NCBI RefSeq assembly: GCF_035593345.1
Contig: NZ_CP141606.1
Coordinates: 806,001 to 870,000 of the forward strand
Direction of reading: 5' to 3'
DNA from: Lelliottia sp. JS-SCA-14
GTDB taxonomy: Bacteria; Pseudomonadota; Gammaproteobacteria; Enterobacterales; Enterobacteriaceae
Length of the DNA: 64,000 bases
A program made the position numbers and the translations under genes. Shown here in pieces: positions 23,634 to 33,479 of this stretch (the first letter of the stretch is position 1; each line of letters begins with the position of its first letter). Below the pieces are notes generated by a model. It saw only the letters and a list, made by a program, of their open reading frames with translations. It had not been told where the DNA came from and made no database searches.

Positions 23634-25004
23634 TTAATGCGCTTTTACGGTTTTGGCATTTTTCTGTTTGAACAGATAGCCCACGCCGAGAATCAAAATC
23701 CACACGGGGATCAGATAGACGGAGATCGCCATGCCCGGTGTGATCAGCATGATGACTAGCACCGCTGCCATAAAGATCAGGCATACCCAGTTGCCCAGCG
23801 GATAGAACAGGGCAGGGAAGCGGGTTTTCACACCTTGCTTCTGCTTGGCGCGACGGAACTTGATGTGCGCCAGGCTGATCATCGCCCAGTTAATCACCAG
23901 TGCGGAAACCACCAGCGCCATCAGCAGACCAAATGCCGATTCCGGTGCCAGGTAGTTGATCAGTACACACAGGGCGGTCACCACGGCGGAGACCATAATG
24001 GAGTTCACCGGCACGCCGCGTTTATCGACGTTCAGCAGCGCTTTTGGTGCGTTGCCCTGCTGAGCCAGACCGAACAGCATACGGCTGTTGCAGTAGACGC
24101 AGCTGTTATAGACAGACAGCGCCGCCGTCAGTACCACGATGTTGAGCGCGTTAGCCACGAAGGTATCGCCCAGCTCATGGAAGATCAGGACAAACGGGCT
24201 GGTGTCAGCGGTGACGCGTGTCCACGGCAGCAGGGAGAGCAGGACTGCCAGCGAACCCACATAGAAGATCAGAATACGGTAGATAACCTGGTTGGTGGCT
24301 TTCGGGATGCTCTGCTCAGGGTTATCGGCTTCTGCGGCGGTAATCCCGACCAGCTCCAGACCACCGAACGAGAACATAATGATTGCCATCATCATTACCA
24401 GACCGGTCATGCCGTGAGGCAGGAACCCGCCTTGCTCCCACAGGTTGCGCACGGTCGCCTGCGGGCCGCCGTTGCCGCTGAACAGCAGCCAGCCGCCGAA
24501 GATGATCATCGCTACAACCGCGATCACTTTGATAATCGCAAACCAGAACTCCATCTCACCGAACACTTTGACGTTGGTGAGGTTGATGGCGTTGATGATC
24601 ACGAAGAAGGCCGCGGCCGATGCCCAGGTTGGGATCTCCGGATACCAGAACTGAATGTACTTACCGACGGCGGTCAGTTCCGCCATGGCAACCAGAACGT
24701 ACAGCACCCAGTAGTTCCAGCCTGAGGCGAAACCGGCAAAGCTGCCCCAGTACTTATAGGCAAAGTGGCTGAAGGAGCCGGCTACTGGCTCTTCAACCAC
24801 CATTTCGCCGAGCTGGCGCATAATAAGGAAGGCAATAAAGCCCGCGATGGCGTAACCCAGAATAATCCCCGGACCTGCCGACTGAATGACGGATGCGCTG
24901 CCCAGAAACAGGCCGGTACCGATAGCGCCACCCAACGCGATGAGCTGTATATGGCGGTTTTTAAGGCCGCGCTTTAGCTGATCGCCATGCTGTTGAGCTT
25001 CCAT
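23634..25004 (-). CDS. aroP: AroP, aromatic amino acid permease
   Basis: APC-superfamily proton symporter for Phe, Tyr and Trp in the inner membrane. 456 residues with 12 hydrophobic segments; the amino acid permease signature GGAIGTGLFLGSAS lies near residue 25 and the segment AGPGIILGYAIAGFIAFLI follows. Sequence is almost collinear with E. coli AroP. TyrR-box-like sites lie 40-85 nt upstream. Divergent from pdhR across 537 nt. Confidence 0.97.
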   Translation of the reverse strand: MEAQQHGDQLKRGLKNRHIQLIALGGAIGTGLFLGSASVIQSAGPGIILGYAIAGFIAFLIMRQLGEMVVEEPVAGSFSHFAYKYWGSFAGFASGWNYWVLYVLVAMAELTAVGKYIQFWYPEIPTWASAAAFFVIINAINLTNVKVFGEMEFWFAIIKVIAVVAMIIFGGWLLFSGNGGPQATVRNLWEQGGFLPHGMTGLVMMMAIIMFSFGGLELVGITAAEADNPEQSIPKATNQVIYRILIFYVGSLAVLLSLLPWTRVTADTSPFVLIFHELGDTFVANALNIVVLTAALSVYNSCVYCNSRMLFGLAQQGNAPKALLNVDKRGVPVNSIMVSAVVTALCVLINYLAPESAFGLLMALVVSALVINWAMISLAHIKFRRAKQKQGVKTRFPALFYPLGNWVCLIFMAAVLVIMLITPGMAISVYLIPVWILILGVGYLFKQKNAKTVKAH

Positions 25005-25046
25005 TTGAAACCTCGTGTGTGGTTGTTATGTTCACGCTCGAGCGTG

Positions 25047-25087
25047 TGTAATTATGAAAGTCCATTTTCTGTATTTTTTTCTTTACG
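25047..25087 (-). promoter_or_regulatory. Paired TyrR-box-like sites upstream of aroP
   Basis: Against the TyrR consensus TGTAAA-N6-TTTACA, 25070-25087 reads TGTATT-N6-TTTACG (good) and 25047-25064 reads TGTAAT-N6-AGTCCA (weak). They are spaced 23 bp start to start, the usual spacing of a strong/weak TyrR pair. In E. coli TyrR represses aroP. Assigned by eye. Confidence 0.5.
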
Positions 25088-25492
25088 GTGAAGTTGACCG
25101 AAAAAAGCGGGGGTGACTTCCGTTGACGCCAGAATAGTGGTAAGCGGACCCGAATGCACCTGCTTTATGAAGGGATGTCGATCGCTTGAATAAAAAGAAA
25201 GCATTTGTAAATACGTCCGCTTCACTCCCTTAACCCATCTATAGAATAAAAATGCTCCATAAGTGGGCGAATTTTCATTATTTACCTTGTTGAATCGCTT
25301 CAGATTGCAAATCCCCTCGTTTCAATAAGGTTAAAACACCCTCTTTAGTGGTAACCAGTTCATTTGTGCAAAGTTACATTTCTGAAACGTTATTTCTGTA
25401 AGGTTGTTAAAATGTGCAGGGTTTACTGATTTCAATCAAAACCAATATGGACAGAAGGTGAATACTTTGTTACTTTAGCGATACGAACATGA

Positions 25493-25509
25493 AATTGGTA
25501 AGACCAATT
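25493..25509 (+). promoter_or_regulatory. PdhR operator (autoregulation of the pdh operon)
   Basis: AATTGGT-AAG-ACCAATT, a perfect 7-bp inverted repeat around a 3-bp centre, matches the known PdhR box ATTGGTnnnACCAAT. It lies 33 nt ahead of the pdhR start. In E. coli PdhR bound here represses pdhR-aceEF-lpd and is released by pyruvate. Confidence 0.9.
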
Positions 25510-25541
25510 GACTCCGGGCAAAAAGGCGTAAGACAGGGAAT

Positions 25542-26306
25542 ATGGCCTACAGCAAAATTCGCCAACCAAAACTATCGGATGTGATAGAGCAGCAGCTGGA
25601 GTTTTTAATCCTCGAAGGGACTCTGCGCCCCGGTGAAAAACTCCCGCCTGAACGCGAACTGGCTAAACAGTTCGACGTTTCCCGTCCCTCTCTGCGTGAG
25701 GCGATTCAACGTCTCGAAGCGAAGGGCTTGCTGCTACGTCGTCAGGGCGGCGGAACTTTTGTGCAAAACAGCCTGTGGCAGAGCTTCAGCGATCCGCTGG
25801 TAGAGCTTCTTTCTGACCACCCAGAATCCCAGTTTGACCTGCTTGAAACCCGTCACGCGCTTGAAGGCATCGCGGCTTATTACGCGGCTCTGCGCAGCAA
25901 TGATGAAGATCGTGAACGTATTCGCGAGCTTCATCAGGCCATTGAACGGGCCCAGCAGTCAGGCGATCTCGACGCTGAGTCCGATGCCGTCGTCCAGTAT
26001 CAAATTGCCGTCACCGAAGCGGCGCACAATGTGGTGCTGCTCCATCTGCTACGCTGCATGGAGCCGATGCTGGCCCAGAATGTTCGACAGAATTTTGAAT
26101 TGTTGTACGCCCGCCGGGAAATGCTCCCGTTGGTCAGCAACCATCGCACCCGAGTTTTCGAGGCGATAATGGCCGGGGAACCGGAGCAGGCGCGTGAAGC
26201 GTCGCACCGCCACCTGGCTTTCATTGAGGAAATCTTGCTGGACCGCAGCCGTGAACAGAGTCGTCGAGAACGTTCACTGCGCCGCATACAGCAACGAAAG
26301 GATTAA
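25542..26306 (+). CDS. pdhR: PdhR, pyruvate-responsive GntR-family repressor
   Basis: Represses its own operon (pdhR-aceE-aceF-lpd) and other respiratory genes; pyruvate is the inducer. 254 residues, as in E. coli. The N-terminal winged helix (residues about 9-75) contains the GntR signature [20 protein letters not shown] and [13 protein letters not shown]. The C-terminal FadR-type FCD domain includes [19 protein letters not shown] and a His-containing [10 protein letters not shown] segment. Its operator is 33 nt upstream, and a long hairpin separates it from aceE. Confidence 0.97.
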   Translation: MAYSKIRQPKLSDVIEQQLEFLILEGTLRPGEKLPPERELAKQFDVSRPSLREAIQRLEAKGLLLRRQGGGTFVQNSLWQSFSDPLVELLSDHPESQFDLLETRHALEGIAAYYAALRSNDEDRERIRELHQAIERAQQSGDLDAESDAVVQYQIAVTEAAHNVVLLHLLRCMEPMLAQNVRQNFELLYARREMLPLVSNHRTRVFEAIMAGEPEQAREASHRHLAFIEEILLDRSREQSRRERSLRRIQQRKD

Positions 26307-26342
26307 GCGCCTGGCATTTTTAGAGCGCGGCAACTAAACGCA

Positions 26343-26390
26343 GAACCTGTCTTATTGTGTTCTTTGTTGAGAGCACAATGGGACAGGTTC
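26343..26390 (+). promoter_or_regulatory. Long stem-loop between pdhR and aceE
   Basis: GAACCTGTC (26343-26351) pairs with GACAGGTTC (26382-26390) and ATTGTG (26354-26359) with CACAAT (26374-26379), separated by a symmetric TT/GG internal loop. There is no T-run, so it is more likely an mRNA processing or stability element, or a pause site, than a plain terminator. It lies 39 nt before the aceE start. Confidence 0.6.
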
Positions 26391-26429
26391 CAGACAAATC
26401 AACGTATTAGATAGATAAGGAATACCCCC

Positions 26430-29093
26430 ATGTCAGAACGTCTCCAAAATGACGTGGATCCGATCGAAACTCGCGACTGGCTACAGGCGATCGAATCGGT
26501 CATCCGTGAAGAAGGTGTTGAGCGCGCTCAGTATCTGATTGATCAGCTGCTTTCAGAAGCCCGTAAAGGTGGCGTGAAAGTAGCCTCAGGTGCAGGGGCT
26601 AGCAACTACGTAAACACGATTGCCGTCGAAGACGAACCGGAATACCCGGGCAATCTGGATCTGGAACGTCGTATCCGTTCTGCAATTCGCTGGAACGCGA
26701 TCATGACCGTTCTGCGCGCATCCAAGAAAGACCTGGAGCTGGGCGGCCACATGGCTTCCTTCCAGTCTTCTGCGACCGTATACGAAGTGTGCTTCAACCA
26801 CTTCTTCCGCGCACGCACCGAGAAAGACGGCGGCGACCTGGTGTACTTCCAGGGCCACATCTCTCCGGGCGTTTACGCACGTGCGTTCCTGGAAGGTCGT
26901 CTGACTGAAGAGCAGATGAACAACTTCCGTCAGGAAGTTCACGGTAAAGGTCTCTCCTCTTACCCGCACCCTAAACTGATGCCTGAATTCTGGCAGTTCC
27001 CGACCGTATCTATGGGTCTGGGTCCAATCGGTGCTATTTACCAGGCTAAATTCCTGAAATATCTGGAACACCGTGGCCTGAAAGATACCTCCCAGCAGAC
27101 CGTTTACGCTTTCCTCGGCGACGGCGAGATGGATGAGCCAGAATCTAAAGGTGCGATCACCATCGCCACCCGTGAGAAACTGGACAACCTGTGCTTCATC
27201 ATCAACTGTAACCTGCAGCGTCTGGATGGTCCGGTAACCGGCAACGGCAAGATCATCAACGAACTGGAAGGCATCTTCAGCGGTGCTGGCTGGAACGTGG
27301 TTAAAGTGATGTGGGGCGGTCGTTGGGATGAGCTGCTGCGTAAAGACACCAGCGGTAAACTGATCCAGCTGATGAACGAAACCGTTGACGGCGACTATCA
27401 GACCTTCAAATCCAAAAACGGTGCTTACGTTCGTGAACACTTCTTCGGTAAATACCCTGAAACCGCAGCGCTGGTTGCAGACTGGTCTGACGATCAGATC
27501 TGGGCTCTGAACCGTGGCGGCCACGATCCGAAGAAAGTCTACGCAGCACTGAAAAACGCACAAGACACCAAAGGCAAAGCAACAGTTATCCTGGCACATA
27601 CCATCAAAGGTTATGGCATGGGTGACACCGCCGAAGGTAAAAACATTGCTCACCAGGTGAAGAAAATGAACATGGACGGCGTGCGTTATATCCGCGACCG
27701 TTTCAACGTTCCTGTCACCGACGAGCAGGTTGAAAACCTCTCTTACATCACCTTCCCGGAAGGCTCTGAAGAACACACCTACCTGCACGCACAGCGTCAG
27801 AAACTGAACGGCTACCTGCCGTCCCGTCAGGTGAACTTCACTGAGAAACTGGAACTGCCGGTTCTGGAAGACTTCTCCCAGCTGCTGGAAGAGCAGAACA
27901 AAGAGATCTCTACCACTATCGCTTTCGTTCGTGCCCTGAACGTGATGCTGAAAAACAAGTCGATCAAAGATCGTCTGGTTCCAATCATCGCCGATGAAGC
28001 GCGTACCTTCGGTATGGAAGGTCTGTTCCGTCAGATCGGTATTTACAGCCCGAACGGCCAGCAGTACACCCCGCAGGACCGTGAGCAGGTTGCTTACTAC
28101 AAAGAAGACGAGAAAGGCCAGATTCTGCAGGAAGGGATCAACGAGCTGGGCGCAGGCGCATCCTGGCTGGCTGCTGCGACCTCTTACAGCACCAACAACC
28201 TGCCGATGATTCCGTTCTACATCTACTACTCCATGTTCGGTTTCCAGCGTATCGGTGACCTGTGCTGGCAGGCTGGCGACCAACAGGCTCGCGGCTTCCT
28301 GGTCGGTGGTACTTCCGGTCGTACAACCCTGAACGGTGAAGGTCTGCAGCACGAAGATGGTCACAGCCACATTCAGTCTCTGACTATCCCGAACTGTATC
28401 TCTTATGACCCGTCTTACGCGTACGAAGTGGCAGTCATCATGCATGACGGTCTGGTACGTATGTACGGTGAAGCGCAAGAGAACGTTTACTACTACATCA
28501 CCACTCTGAACGAAAACTACCACATGCCGGCTATGCCAGCAGGTGCCGAGGAAGGTATCCGTAAAGGTATCTACAAACTCGAAACCATCGCGGGTAGCAA
28601 AGGTAAAGTTCAGCTGCTGGGCTCCGGTTCTATCCTGCGTCACGTCCGTGAAGCAGCGCAGATCCTGGCGAACGACTACGGCGTTGGCTCCGACGTGTAC
28701 AGCGTGACCTCCTTCACCGAACTGGCGCGTGATGGCCAGGATTGTGAGCGCTGGAACATGCTGCACCCGATGGAAACTCCACGCGTACCGTACATCGCTC
28801 AGGTGATGAACGACGCACCGGCAGTGGCATCGACTGACTATATGAAACTGTTCGCCGAGCAGGTTCGTACTTACGTACCGGCTGATGATTACCGCGTACT
28901 GGGTACCGACGGCTTCGGTCGCTCTGACAGCCGCGAAAACCTGCGTCACCACTTCGAAGTTGACTCTTCTTATGTGGTCGTAGCAGCGCTGGGCGAACTG
29001 GCTAAACGTGGCGAAATCGATAAGAAAGTGGTTGCGGAAGCAATTACCAAATTCAACATCGATGCAGATAAAGTTAACCCGCGTCTGGCGTAA
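26430..29093 (+). CDS. aceE: AceE, pyruvate dehydrogenase E1
   Basis: Homodimeric thiamine-diphosphate E1 that decarboxylates pyruvate and acetylates the lipoyl arms of AceF. 887 residues, the same as E. coli. The ThDP motif begins at [14 protein letters not shown] (about residue 230) and ends at CFIINCNLQ; the conserved active-site His loops lie in [12 protein letters not shown] and [20 protein letters not shown]. The gene uses strongly biased codons, consistent with high expression. The gap to aceF is 14 nt. Confidence 0.99.
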   Translation: MSERLQNDVDPIETRDWLQAIESVIREEGVERAQYLIDQLLSEARKGGVKVASGAGASNYVNTIAVEDEPEYPGNLDLERRIRSAIRWNAIMTVLRASKKDLELGGHMASFQSSATVYEVCFNHFFRARTEKDGGDLVYFQGHISPGVYARAFLEGRLTEEQMNNFRQEVHGKGLSSYPHPKLMPEFWQFPTVSMGLGPIGAIYQAKFLKYLEHRGLKDTSQQTVYAFLGDGEMDEPESKGAITIATREKLDNLCFIINCNLQRLDGPVTGNGKIINELEGIFSGAGWNVVKVMWGGRWDELLRKDTSGKLIQLMNETVDGDYQTFKSKNGAYVREHFFGKYPETAALVADWSDDQIWALNRGGHDPKKVYAALKNAQDTKGKATVILAHTIKGYGMGDTAEGKNIAHQVKKMNMDGVRYIRDRFNVPVTDEQVENLSYITFPEGSEEHTYLHAQRQKLNGYLPSRQVNFTEKLELPVLEDFSQLLEEQNKEISTTIAFVRALNVMLKNKSIKDRLVPIIADEARTFGMEGLFRQIGIYSPNGQQYTPQDREQVAYYKEDEKGQILQEGINELGAGASWLAAATSYSTNNLPMIPFYIYYSMFGFQRIGDLCWQAGDQQARGFLVGGTSGRTTLNGEGLQHEDGHSHIQSLTIPNCISYDPSYAYEVAVIMHDGLVRMYGEAQENVYYYITTLNENYHMPAMPAGAEEGIRKGIYKLETIAGSKGKVQLLGSGSILRHVREAAQILANDYGVGSDVYSVTSFTELARDGQDCERWNMLHPMETPRVPYIAQVMNDAPAVASTDYMKLFAEQVRTYVPADDYRVLGTDGFGRSDSRENLRHHFEVDSSYVVVAALGELAKRGEIDKKVVAEAITKFNIDADKVNPRLA

Positions 29094-29107
29094 GAGGTAA
29101 AAGAATA

Positions 29108-31003
29108 ATGGCTATCGAAATCAATGTACCGGACATCGGGGCTGATGAAGTTGAAATCACCGAGATCCTGGTCAAAGTAGGCGACAAAGTTGAAGCTGAA
29201 CAGTCGCTGATCACCGTAGAAGGCGACAAAGCCTCTATGGAAGTCCCGTCTCCTCAGGCTGGCATCGTTAAAGAGATCAAAGTCTCTGTTGGCGACAAAA
29301 CCGAGACTGGCAAACTGATCATGATTTTCGATTCCGCCGACGGTGCAGCAGCTGCTGCATCTGCGCAGGAAGAGAAGAAAGAAGCAGCGGCTCCGGCGGC
29401 TGCACCAGCAGCTGCGGCTGCAAAAGACGTCAACGTGCCAGACATCGGCGGTGACGAAGTCGAAGTGACTGAGATCATGGTGAAAGTGGGCGACACCGTT
29501 GCCGCTGAACAATCCCTGATCACCGTAGAAGGCGACAAAGCCTCTATGGAAGTCCCGGCTCCGTTCGCGGGCGTCGTTAAAGAGATCAAAATCAACACCG
29601 GCGACAAAGTGTCTACCGGCTCCCTGATTATGGTCTTCGAAGTGGCGGGTGCTGCACCTGCTGCGGCTCCAGCACAGGCAGCTGCTCCGGCGGCCGCGGC
29701 TGCACCAGCAGCGTCTGGCGCGAAAGACGTTAACGTTCCGGATATCGGCGGTGACGAAGTTGAAGTGACTGAAGTGATGGTGAAAGTGGGCGACAAAGTT
29801 GCCGCTGAGCAGTCACTGATCACCGTAGAAGGCGACAAAGCCTCTATGGAAGTCCCGGCTCCGTTCGCAGGTACCGTGAAAGAAATTAAAATCAGCACCG
29901 GCGACAAAGTGTCCACCGGCTCTCTGATCATGGTCTTCGAAGTGGAAGGCGCTGCGCCTGCCGCGGCTCCGGCTGCTGCTCCAGCACCTGCTGCTGCCGC
30001 TCCGGCTCCAGCTCCTGCTGCGAAAGCAGCGGCACCGGCAGCGAAAGCCGAAGGCAAATCTGAGTTTGCTGAGAACGACGCGTACGTTCACGCCACTCCA
30101 CTGATTCGTCGCCTGGCGCGCGAATTCGGTGTGAATCTGGCGAAAGTGAAAGGGACGGGCCGTAAGGGTCGTATCCTGCGCGAAGACGTTCAGACTTACG
30201 TGAAAGAAGCGGTGAAACGCGCTGAAGCGGCACCAACTGCTGCTACCGGCGGCGGTATCCCGGGCATGCTGCCATGGCCGAAAGTGGACTTCAGCAAGTT
30301 TGGTGAAATCGAAGAAGTGGAACTGGGCCGTATCCAGAAAATCTCTGGTGCTAACCTGAGCCGTAACTGGGTGATGATCCCGCACGTTACGCACTTCGAC
30401 AAAACCGATATCACCGATCTGGAAGCGTTCCGTAAACAGCAGAACGCCGAAGCTGAGAAACGTAAACTGGACGTGAAATTCACCCCAGTGGTCTTCATCA
30501 TGAAAGCGGTTGCGGCAGCCCTTGAGCAGATGCCACGTTTCAACAGCTCTCTGTCTGAAGATGCACAGCGTCTGACGCTGAAGAAATACATCAACATCGG
30601 TGTTGCGGTTGATACGCCAAATGGTCTGGTTGTTCCGGTCTTCAAAGACGTGAACAAGAAGAGCATCACTGAGCTGTCCCGTGAACTGACTGTCATCTCC
30701 AAGAAAGCGCGTGATGGTAAGCTGACAGCCGGCGAAATGCAGGGCGGTTGCTTCACTATCTCCAGCATCGGCGGCCTGGGTACCACCCACTTCGCGCCGA
30801 TTGTTAACGCGCCGGAAGTGGCGATCCTCGGTGTGTCCAAGTCCGCGATGGAACCGGTGTGGAATGGTAAAGAGTTTGTGCCGCGTCTGATGATGCCAAT
30901 CTCTCTCTCCTTCGACCACCGTGTGATCGACGGTGCTGATGGTGCTCGCTTCATTACCATCATCAACAACACCCTGAGCGATATTCGCCGCCTGGTGATG
31001 TAA
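29108..31003 (+). CDS. aceF: AceF, dihydrolipoamide acetyltransferase (E2) of PDH
   Basis: Core of the pyruvate dehydrogenase complex. 631 residues with three tandem lipoyl domains; the lipoyl-Lys motif GDKASME occurs three times, the first at Lys41. Ala/Pro-rich swinging-arm linkers separate them. The E1/E3-binding domain follows ([20 protein letters not shown], about residues 328-347), then the catalytic domain ending in [13 protein letters not shown], which holds the catalytic His. The DNA of the lipoyl repeats is locally identical (see findings). A terminator follows. Confidence 0.99.
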   Translation: MAIEINVPDIGADEVEITEILVKVGDKVEAEQSLITVEGDKASMEVPSPQAGIVKEIKVSVGDKTETGKLIMIFDSADGAAAAASAQEEKKEAAAPAAAPAAAAAKDVNVPDIGGDEVEVTEIMVKVGDTVAAEQSLITVEGDKASMEVPAPFAGVVKEIKINTGDKVSTGSLIMVFEVAGAAPAAAPAQAAAPAAAAAPAASGAKDVNVPDIGGDEVEVTEVMVKVGDKVAAEQSLITVEGDKASMEVPAPFAGTVKEIKISTGDKVSTGSLIMVFEVEGAAPAAAPAAAPAPAAAAPAPAPAAKAAAPAAKAEGKSEFAENDAYVHATPLIRRLAREFGVNLAKVKGTGRKGRILREDVQTYVKEAVKRAEAAPTAATGGGIPGMLPWPKVDFSKFGEIEEVELGRIQKISGANLSRNWVMIPHVTHFDKTDITDLEAFRKQQNAEAEKRKLDVKFTPVVFIMKAVAAALEQMPRFNSSLSEDAQRLTLKKYINIGVAVDTPNGLVVPVFKDVNKKSITELSRELTVISKKARDGKLTAGEMQGGCFTISSIGGLGTTHFAPIVNAPEVAILGVSKSAMEPVWNGKEFVPRLMMPISLSFDHRVIDGADGARFITIINNTLSDIRRLVM

Positions 31004-31007
31004 TCGC

Positions 31008-31035
31008 AAAAGCCGGCCAGTCGGCCGGCTTTTTG
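31008..31035 (+). terminator. Terminator between aceF and lpd
   Basis: AGCCGGCC (31011-31018) and GGCCGGCT (31023-31030) flank an AGTC loop and are followed by TTTT. It partly insulates lpd, which is also needed by other dehydrogenase complexes. Confidence 0.85.
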
Positions 31036-31103
31036 TCTTGTAATCTCATGATAATTGTGAGGTTATGGGTAAAGACAAGAATTCATGAGCCGTTTGTTGT
31101 TTC

Positions 31104-31128
31104 AAAATTGTTAACAATTTTGTAAAAT
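31104..31128 (+). promoter_or_regulatory. lpd promoter region with an 18-bp palindrome
   Basis: AAAATTGTTAACAATTTT (31104-31121) is a perfect palindrome, followed by a -10-like TAAAAT (31123-31128). It lies 75-100 nt before lpd, where E. coli has a separate lpd promoter controlled by ArcA. The GTTAAC core is compatible with an ArcA repeat, but the regulator is inferred. Confidence 0.45.
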
Positions 31129-31202
31129 ACGGGCGGATAGAACGTCCCGGTGGATGAAGGGCGACAAGTACCTGGACCGCCGGAAATCAATAAGAGGTCA
31201 TG

Positions 31203-32627
31203 ATGAGTACTGAAATCAAAACTCAGGTCGTGGTACTTGGGGCAGGCCCGGCAGGTTACTCTGCTGCCTTCCGTTGCGCTGATTTAGGTCTGGAAACCGT
31301 TATCGTAGAACGTTACAACACCCTCGGTGGTGTTTGTCTGAACGTCGGCTGTATCCCTTCTAAAGCACTGCTGCACGTAGCAAAAGTTATCGAAGAAGCC
31401 AAAGCACTGGCTGACCACGGTATCGTCTTCGGCGAGCCGAAAACCGATATCGACAAGATTCGTACCTGGAAAGAAAAAGTGATCACTCAGCTGACCGGCG
31501 GTCTGGCTGGCATGGCTAAAGGCCGTAAAGTGAAAGTGGTCAACGGTCTGGGTAAATTCACCGGGGCTAACACCCTGGAAGTGGAAGGCGAAAACGGTAA
31601 AACCGTGATCAACTTCGACAACGCGATCATCGCGGCGGGCTCCCGTCCGATCGAACTGCCGTTTATTCCGCATGAAGATCCACGCGTGTGGGATTCCACC
31701 GACGCTCTGGAACTGAAAACCGTTCCAAAACGCCTGCTGGTTATGGGTGGCGGTATCATCGGTCTGGAAATGGGTACCGTTTACCATGCGCTGGGTTCAG
31801 AGATTGACGTGGTTGAAATGTTCGACCAGGTTATCCCGGCTGCCGATAAAGACATCGTGAAAGTCTTCACCAAACGCATCAGCAAGAAATTCAACCTGAT
31901 GCTGGAAACCAAAGTGACTGCCGTTGAAGCGAAAGAAGACGGTATTTACGTTTCCATGGAAGGCAAAAAAGCCCCTGCTGAAGCGCAGCGTTACGACGCG
32001 GTGCTGGTCGCTATCGGTCGTGTACCGAACGGCAAAAACCTGGATGCAGGCGCGGCGGGCGTTGAAGTGGACGACCGTGGCTTTATCCGTGTCGACAAAC
32101 AGCTGCGCACCAACGTGCCGCACATCTTTGCCATCGGCGATATCGTCGGTCAGCCAATGCTGGCACACAAAGGTGTTCACGAAGGCCACGTTGCCGCTGA
32201 AGTTATCGCGGGCATGAAGCACTACTTCGACCCGAAAGTGATCCCATCGATCGCTTACACCGAGCCAGAAGTTGCCTGGGTAGGTCTGACCGAGAAAGAA
32301 GCGAAAGAGAAAGGCATCAGCTACGAAACCGCCACCTTCCCGTGGGCTGCTTCCGGCCGTGCGATCGCTTCCGACTGCGCCGATGGCGTGACCAAACTGA
32401 TCTTCGACAAAGAAACTCACCGTGTGATCGGTGGTGCGATTGTCGGCACCAACGGCGGCGAGCTGCTGGGTGAGATCGGTCTGGCTATCGAAATGGGCTG
32501 TGACGCTGAAGACATCGCGCTGACCATCCACGCACACCCGACTCTGCACGAGTCCGTGGGCCTGGCGGCAGAAGTGTTTGAAGGTAGCATCACCGACCTG
32601 CCGAACGCGAAAGCCAAGAAGAAGTAA
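31203..32627 (+). CDS. lpd: Lpd, dihydrolipoamide dehydrogenase (E3)
   Basis: FAD enzyme that reoxidises lipoyl groups in the PDH, OGDH and glycine cleavage complexes. 474 residues from the second of two adjacent ATGs (31203), which sits 5 nt from AAGAGG; the ATG at 31200 is too close. FAD loop GAGPAG at residues 13-18, redox disulfide GGVCLNVGCIPSK (Cys45/Cys50), NAD loop GGGIIGLEMG, and the C-terminal base HAHPTLHES are all present. Followed by a strong terminator. Confidence 0.99.
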   Translation: MSTEIKTQVVVLGAGPAGYSAAFRCADLGLETVIVERYNTLGGVCLNVGCIPSKALLHVAKVIEEAKALADHGIVFGEPKTDIDKIRTWKEKVITQLTGGLAGMAKGRKVKVVNGLGKFTGANTLEVEGENGKTVINFDNAIIAAGSRPIELPFIPHEDPRVWDSTDALELKTVPKRLLVMGGGIIGLEMGTVYHALGSEIDVVEMFDQVIPAADKDIVKVFTKRISKKFNLMLETKVTAVEAKEDGIYVSMEGKKAPAEAQRYDAVLVAIGRVPNGKNLDAGAAGVEVDDRGFIRVDKQLRTNVPHIFAIGDIVGQPMLAHKGVHEGHVAAEVIAGMKHYFDPKVIPSIAYTEPEVAWVGLTEKEAKEKGISYETATFPWAASGRAIASDCADGVTKLIFDKETHRVIGGAIVGTNGGELLGEIGLAIEMGCDAEDIALTIHAHPTLHESVGLAAEVFEGSITDLPNAKAKKK

Positions 32628-32640
32628 TCTTCTGAATATG

Positions 32641-32673
32641 AAAAAGCCGCTCAACTGAGCGGCTTTTTTTTTT
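32641..32673 (+). terminator. Terminator after lpd
   Basis: AGCCGCTC (32645-32652) pairs with GAGCGGCT (32657-32664), followed by a run of T. The preceding A-run also makes it usable for the convergent gene ending at 32675. Confidence 0.9.
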
Positions 32674-32674
32674 A

Positions 32675-33469
32675 TTATGGAGTGACGGGCTGCCACGCTT
32701 TATCCGGATGATAAGCCTTTATCTTATGCGCCTTCTTCTGCGACTCGCTGCCGAGATCCGTCTGATACACCTTGTCTTCACCGTTCACCATAAAACTCAT
32801 GACGCCGGTCTGGCCATAGCTGACGGGCCAGGCGATCATCGCAAAACCGTTGTCGCTATCCGGCAGGATCCGGAACTGGTAGCCGTGATACCCGGTCCCT
32901 GGCACCGGTGGGCTAAATGCCGGACCAAGCGGGCTTGGCGCTTCACCGGGAGCGGCTGGCCAGTACAGGCCGTCTTTTTTCCCTTCTGAGCTAATCACCT
33001 TTTTCGCGTATTGATGATTGAGCAAGAAATAGCTTTGCTGCGCATCGACATAGGCGTGAAGGGCTTCAATGGCGGCGAGTTCGTTGCGGCCAATCTCGCG
33101 CGTCAGGATCTCTTCGGCGGCTTTTTTCATATCAAACTGCCAGCCAGCTTCGCGCTTCACGACGGGGATCGGGAGTTGCCAGTCGCTATCGCCCACGTTC
33201 AGATGCGCGACATCGCCATTGATGACCGTGTGGTGGCTGACCTGCCAGTCCCGCAGAAAACGATCAACGGCGTCAGGGTCGACGCCCTCCGGCGGTAAAA
33301 AATCACGCCAGTCATCGCCGAGCAGGTTTTTCATCTCGCCTTCGTTTTGTATGCTGATGGCCTTCGCCAGGGCGCTGGTTGCTTCGTCCGGGGTAGCGAA
33401 CTCCTGCTGCGCGAGGGCAAAAGTGGAGACCATAAGCAGCATCATTCCACTGAGTAATTTCTTTTTCAT
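32675..33469 (-). CDS. DUF2950 family exported protein of unknown function
   Basis: 264 residues from the ATG at 33469. It has a Sec signal peptide (MKKKLLSGMMLLMVSTFALA, cleavage expected before QQEFATP), so it should be periplasmic. The body contains RDFLPPEGVDPDAVDRFLRDW, a repeated-strand middle, and a C-terminal region with GYHGYQFRILPD and FMVNGEDKVYQTDLG, which I recognise as DUF2950. No catalytic motif is evident and no function is known to me. It lies 10 nt downstream of the DUF3300 gene; co-transcription and a shared envelope role are inferred. Confidence 0.8.
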   Translation of the reverse strand: MKKKLLSGMMLLMVSTFALAQQEFATPDEATSALAKAISIQNEGEMKNLLGDDWRDFLPPEGVDPDAVDRFLRDWQVSHHTVINGDVAHLNVGDSDWQLPIPVVKREAGWQFDMKKAAEEILTREIGRNELAAIEALHAYVDAQQSYFLLNHQYAKKVISSEGKKDGLYWPAAPGEAPSPLGPAFSPPVPGTGYHGYQFRILPDSDNGFAMIAWPVSYGQTGVMSFMVNGEDKVYQTDLGSESQKKAHKIKAYHPDKAWQPVTP

Positions 33470-33479
33470 TTTGATGCCC

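Larger units (their letters stand above)
25005..25541. other. aroP-pdhR divergent intergenic region
   Basis: 537 nt with no convincing gene on either strand. It is AT-rich. It contains TyrR-like boxes near aroP and a perfect PdhR operator near pdhR, annotated separately. A weak CRP-like sequence (TGTGC-N6-ACATT, from about 25365) is noted but not claimed. Confidence 0.7.

Noticed and set aside
22075..23784. N-terminal extension of the GPH symporter by 104 codons
   Set aside because: The extra part lacks membrane segments, crosses the aroP terminator and enters aroP; the ATG at 23472 has a good ribosome site and begins the family-typical sequence.
26586..28952. A 788-codon open frame on the minus strand opposite aceE
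   Set aside because: It mirrors the strongly codon-biased aceE gene; the translation is rich in His, Val and Phe in the pattern produced by reading preferred codons backwards, has no ribosome site and resembles no protein family.
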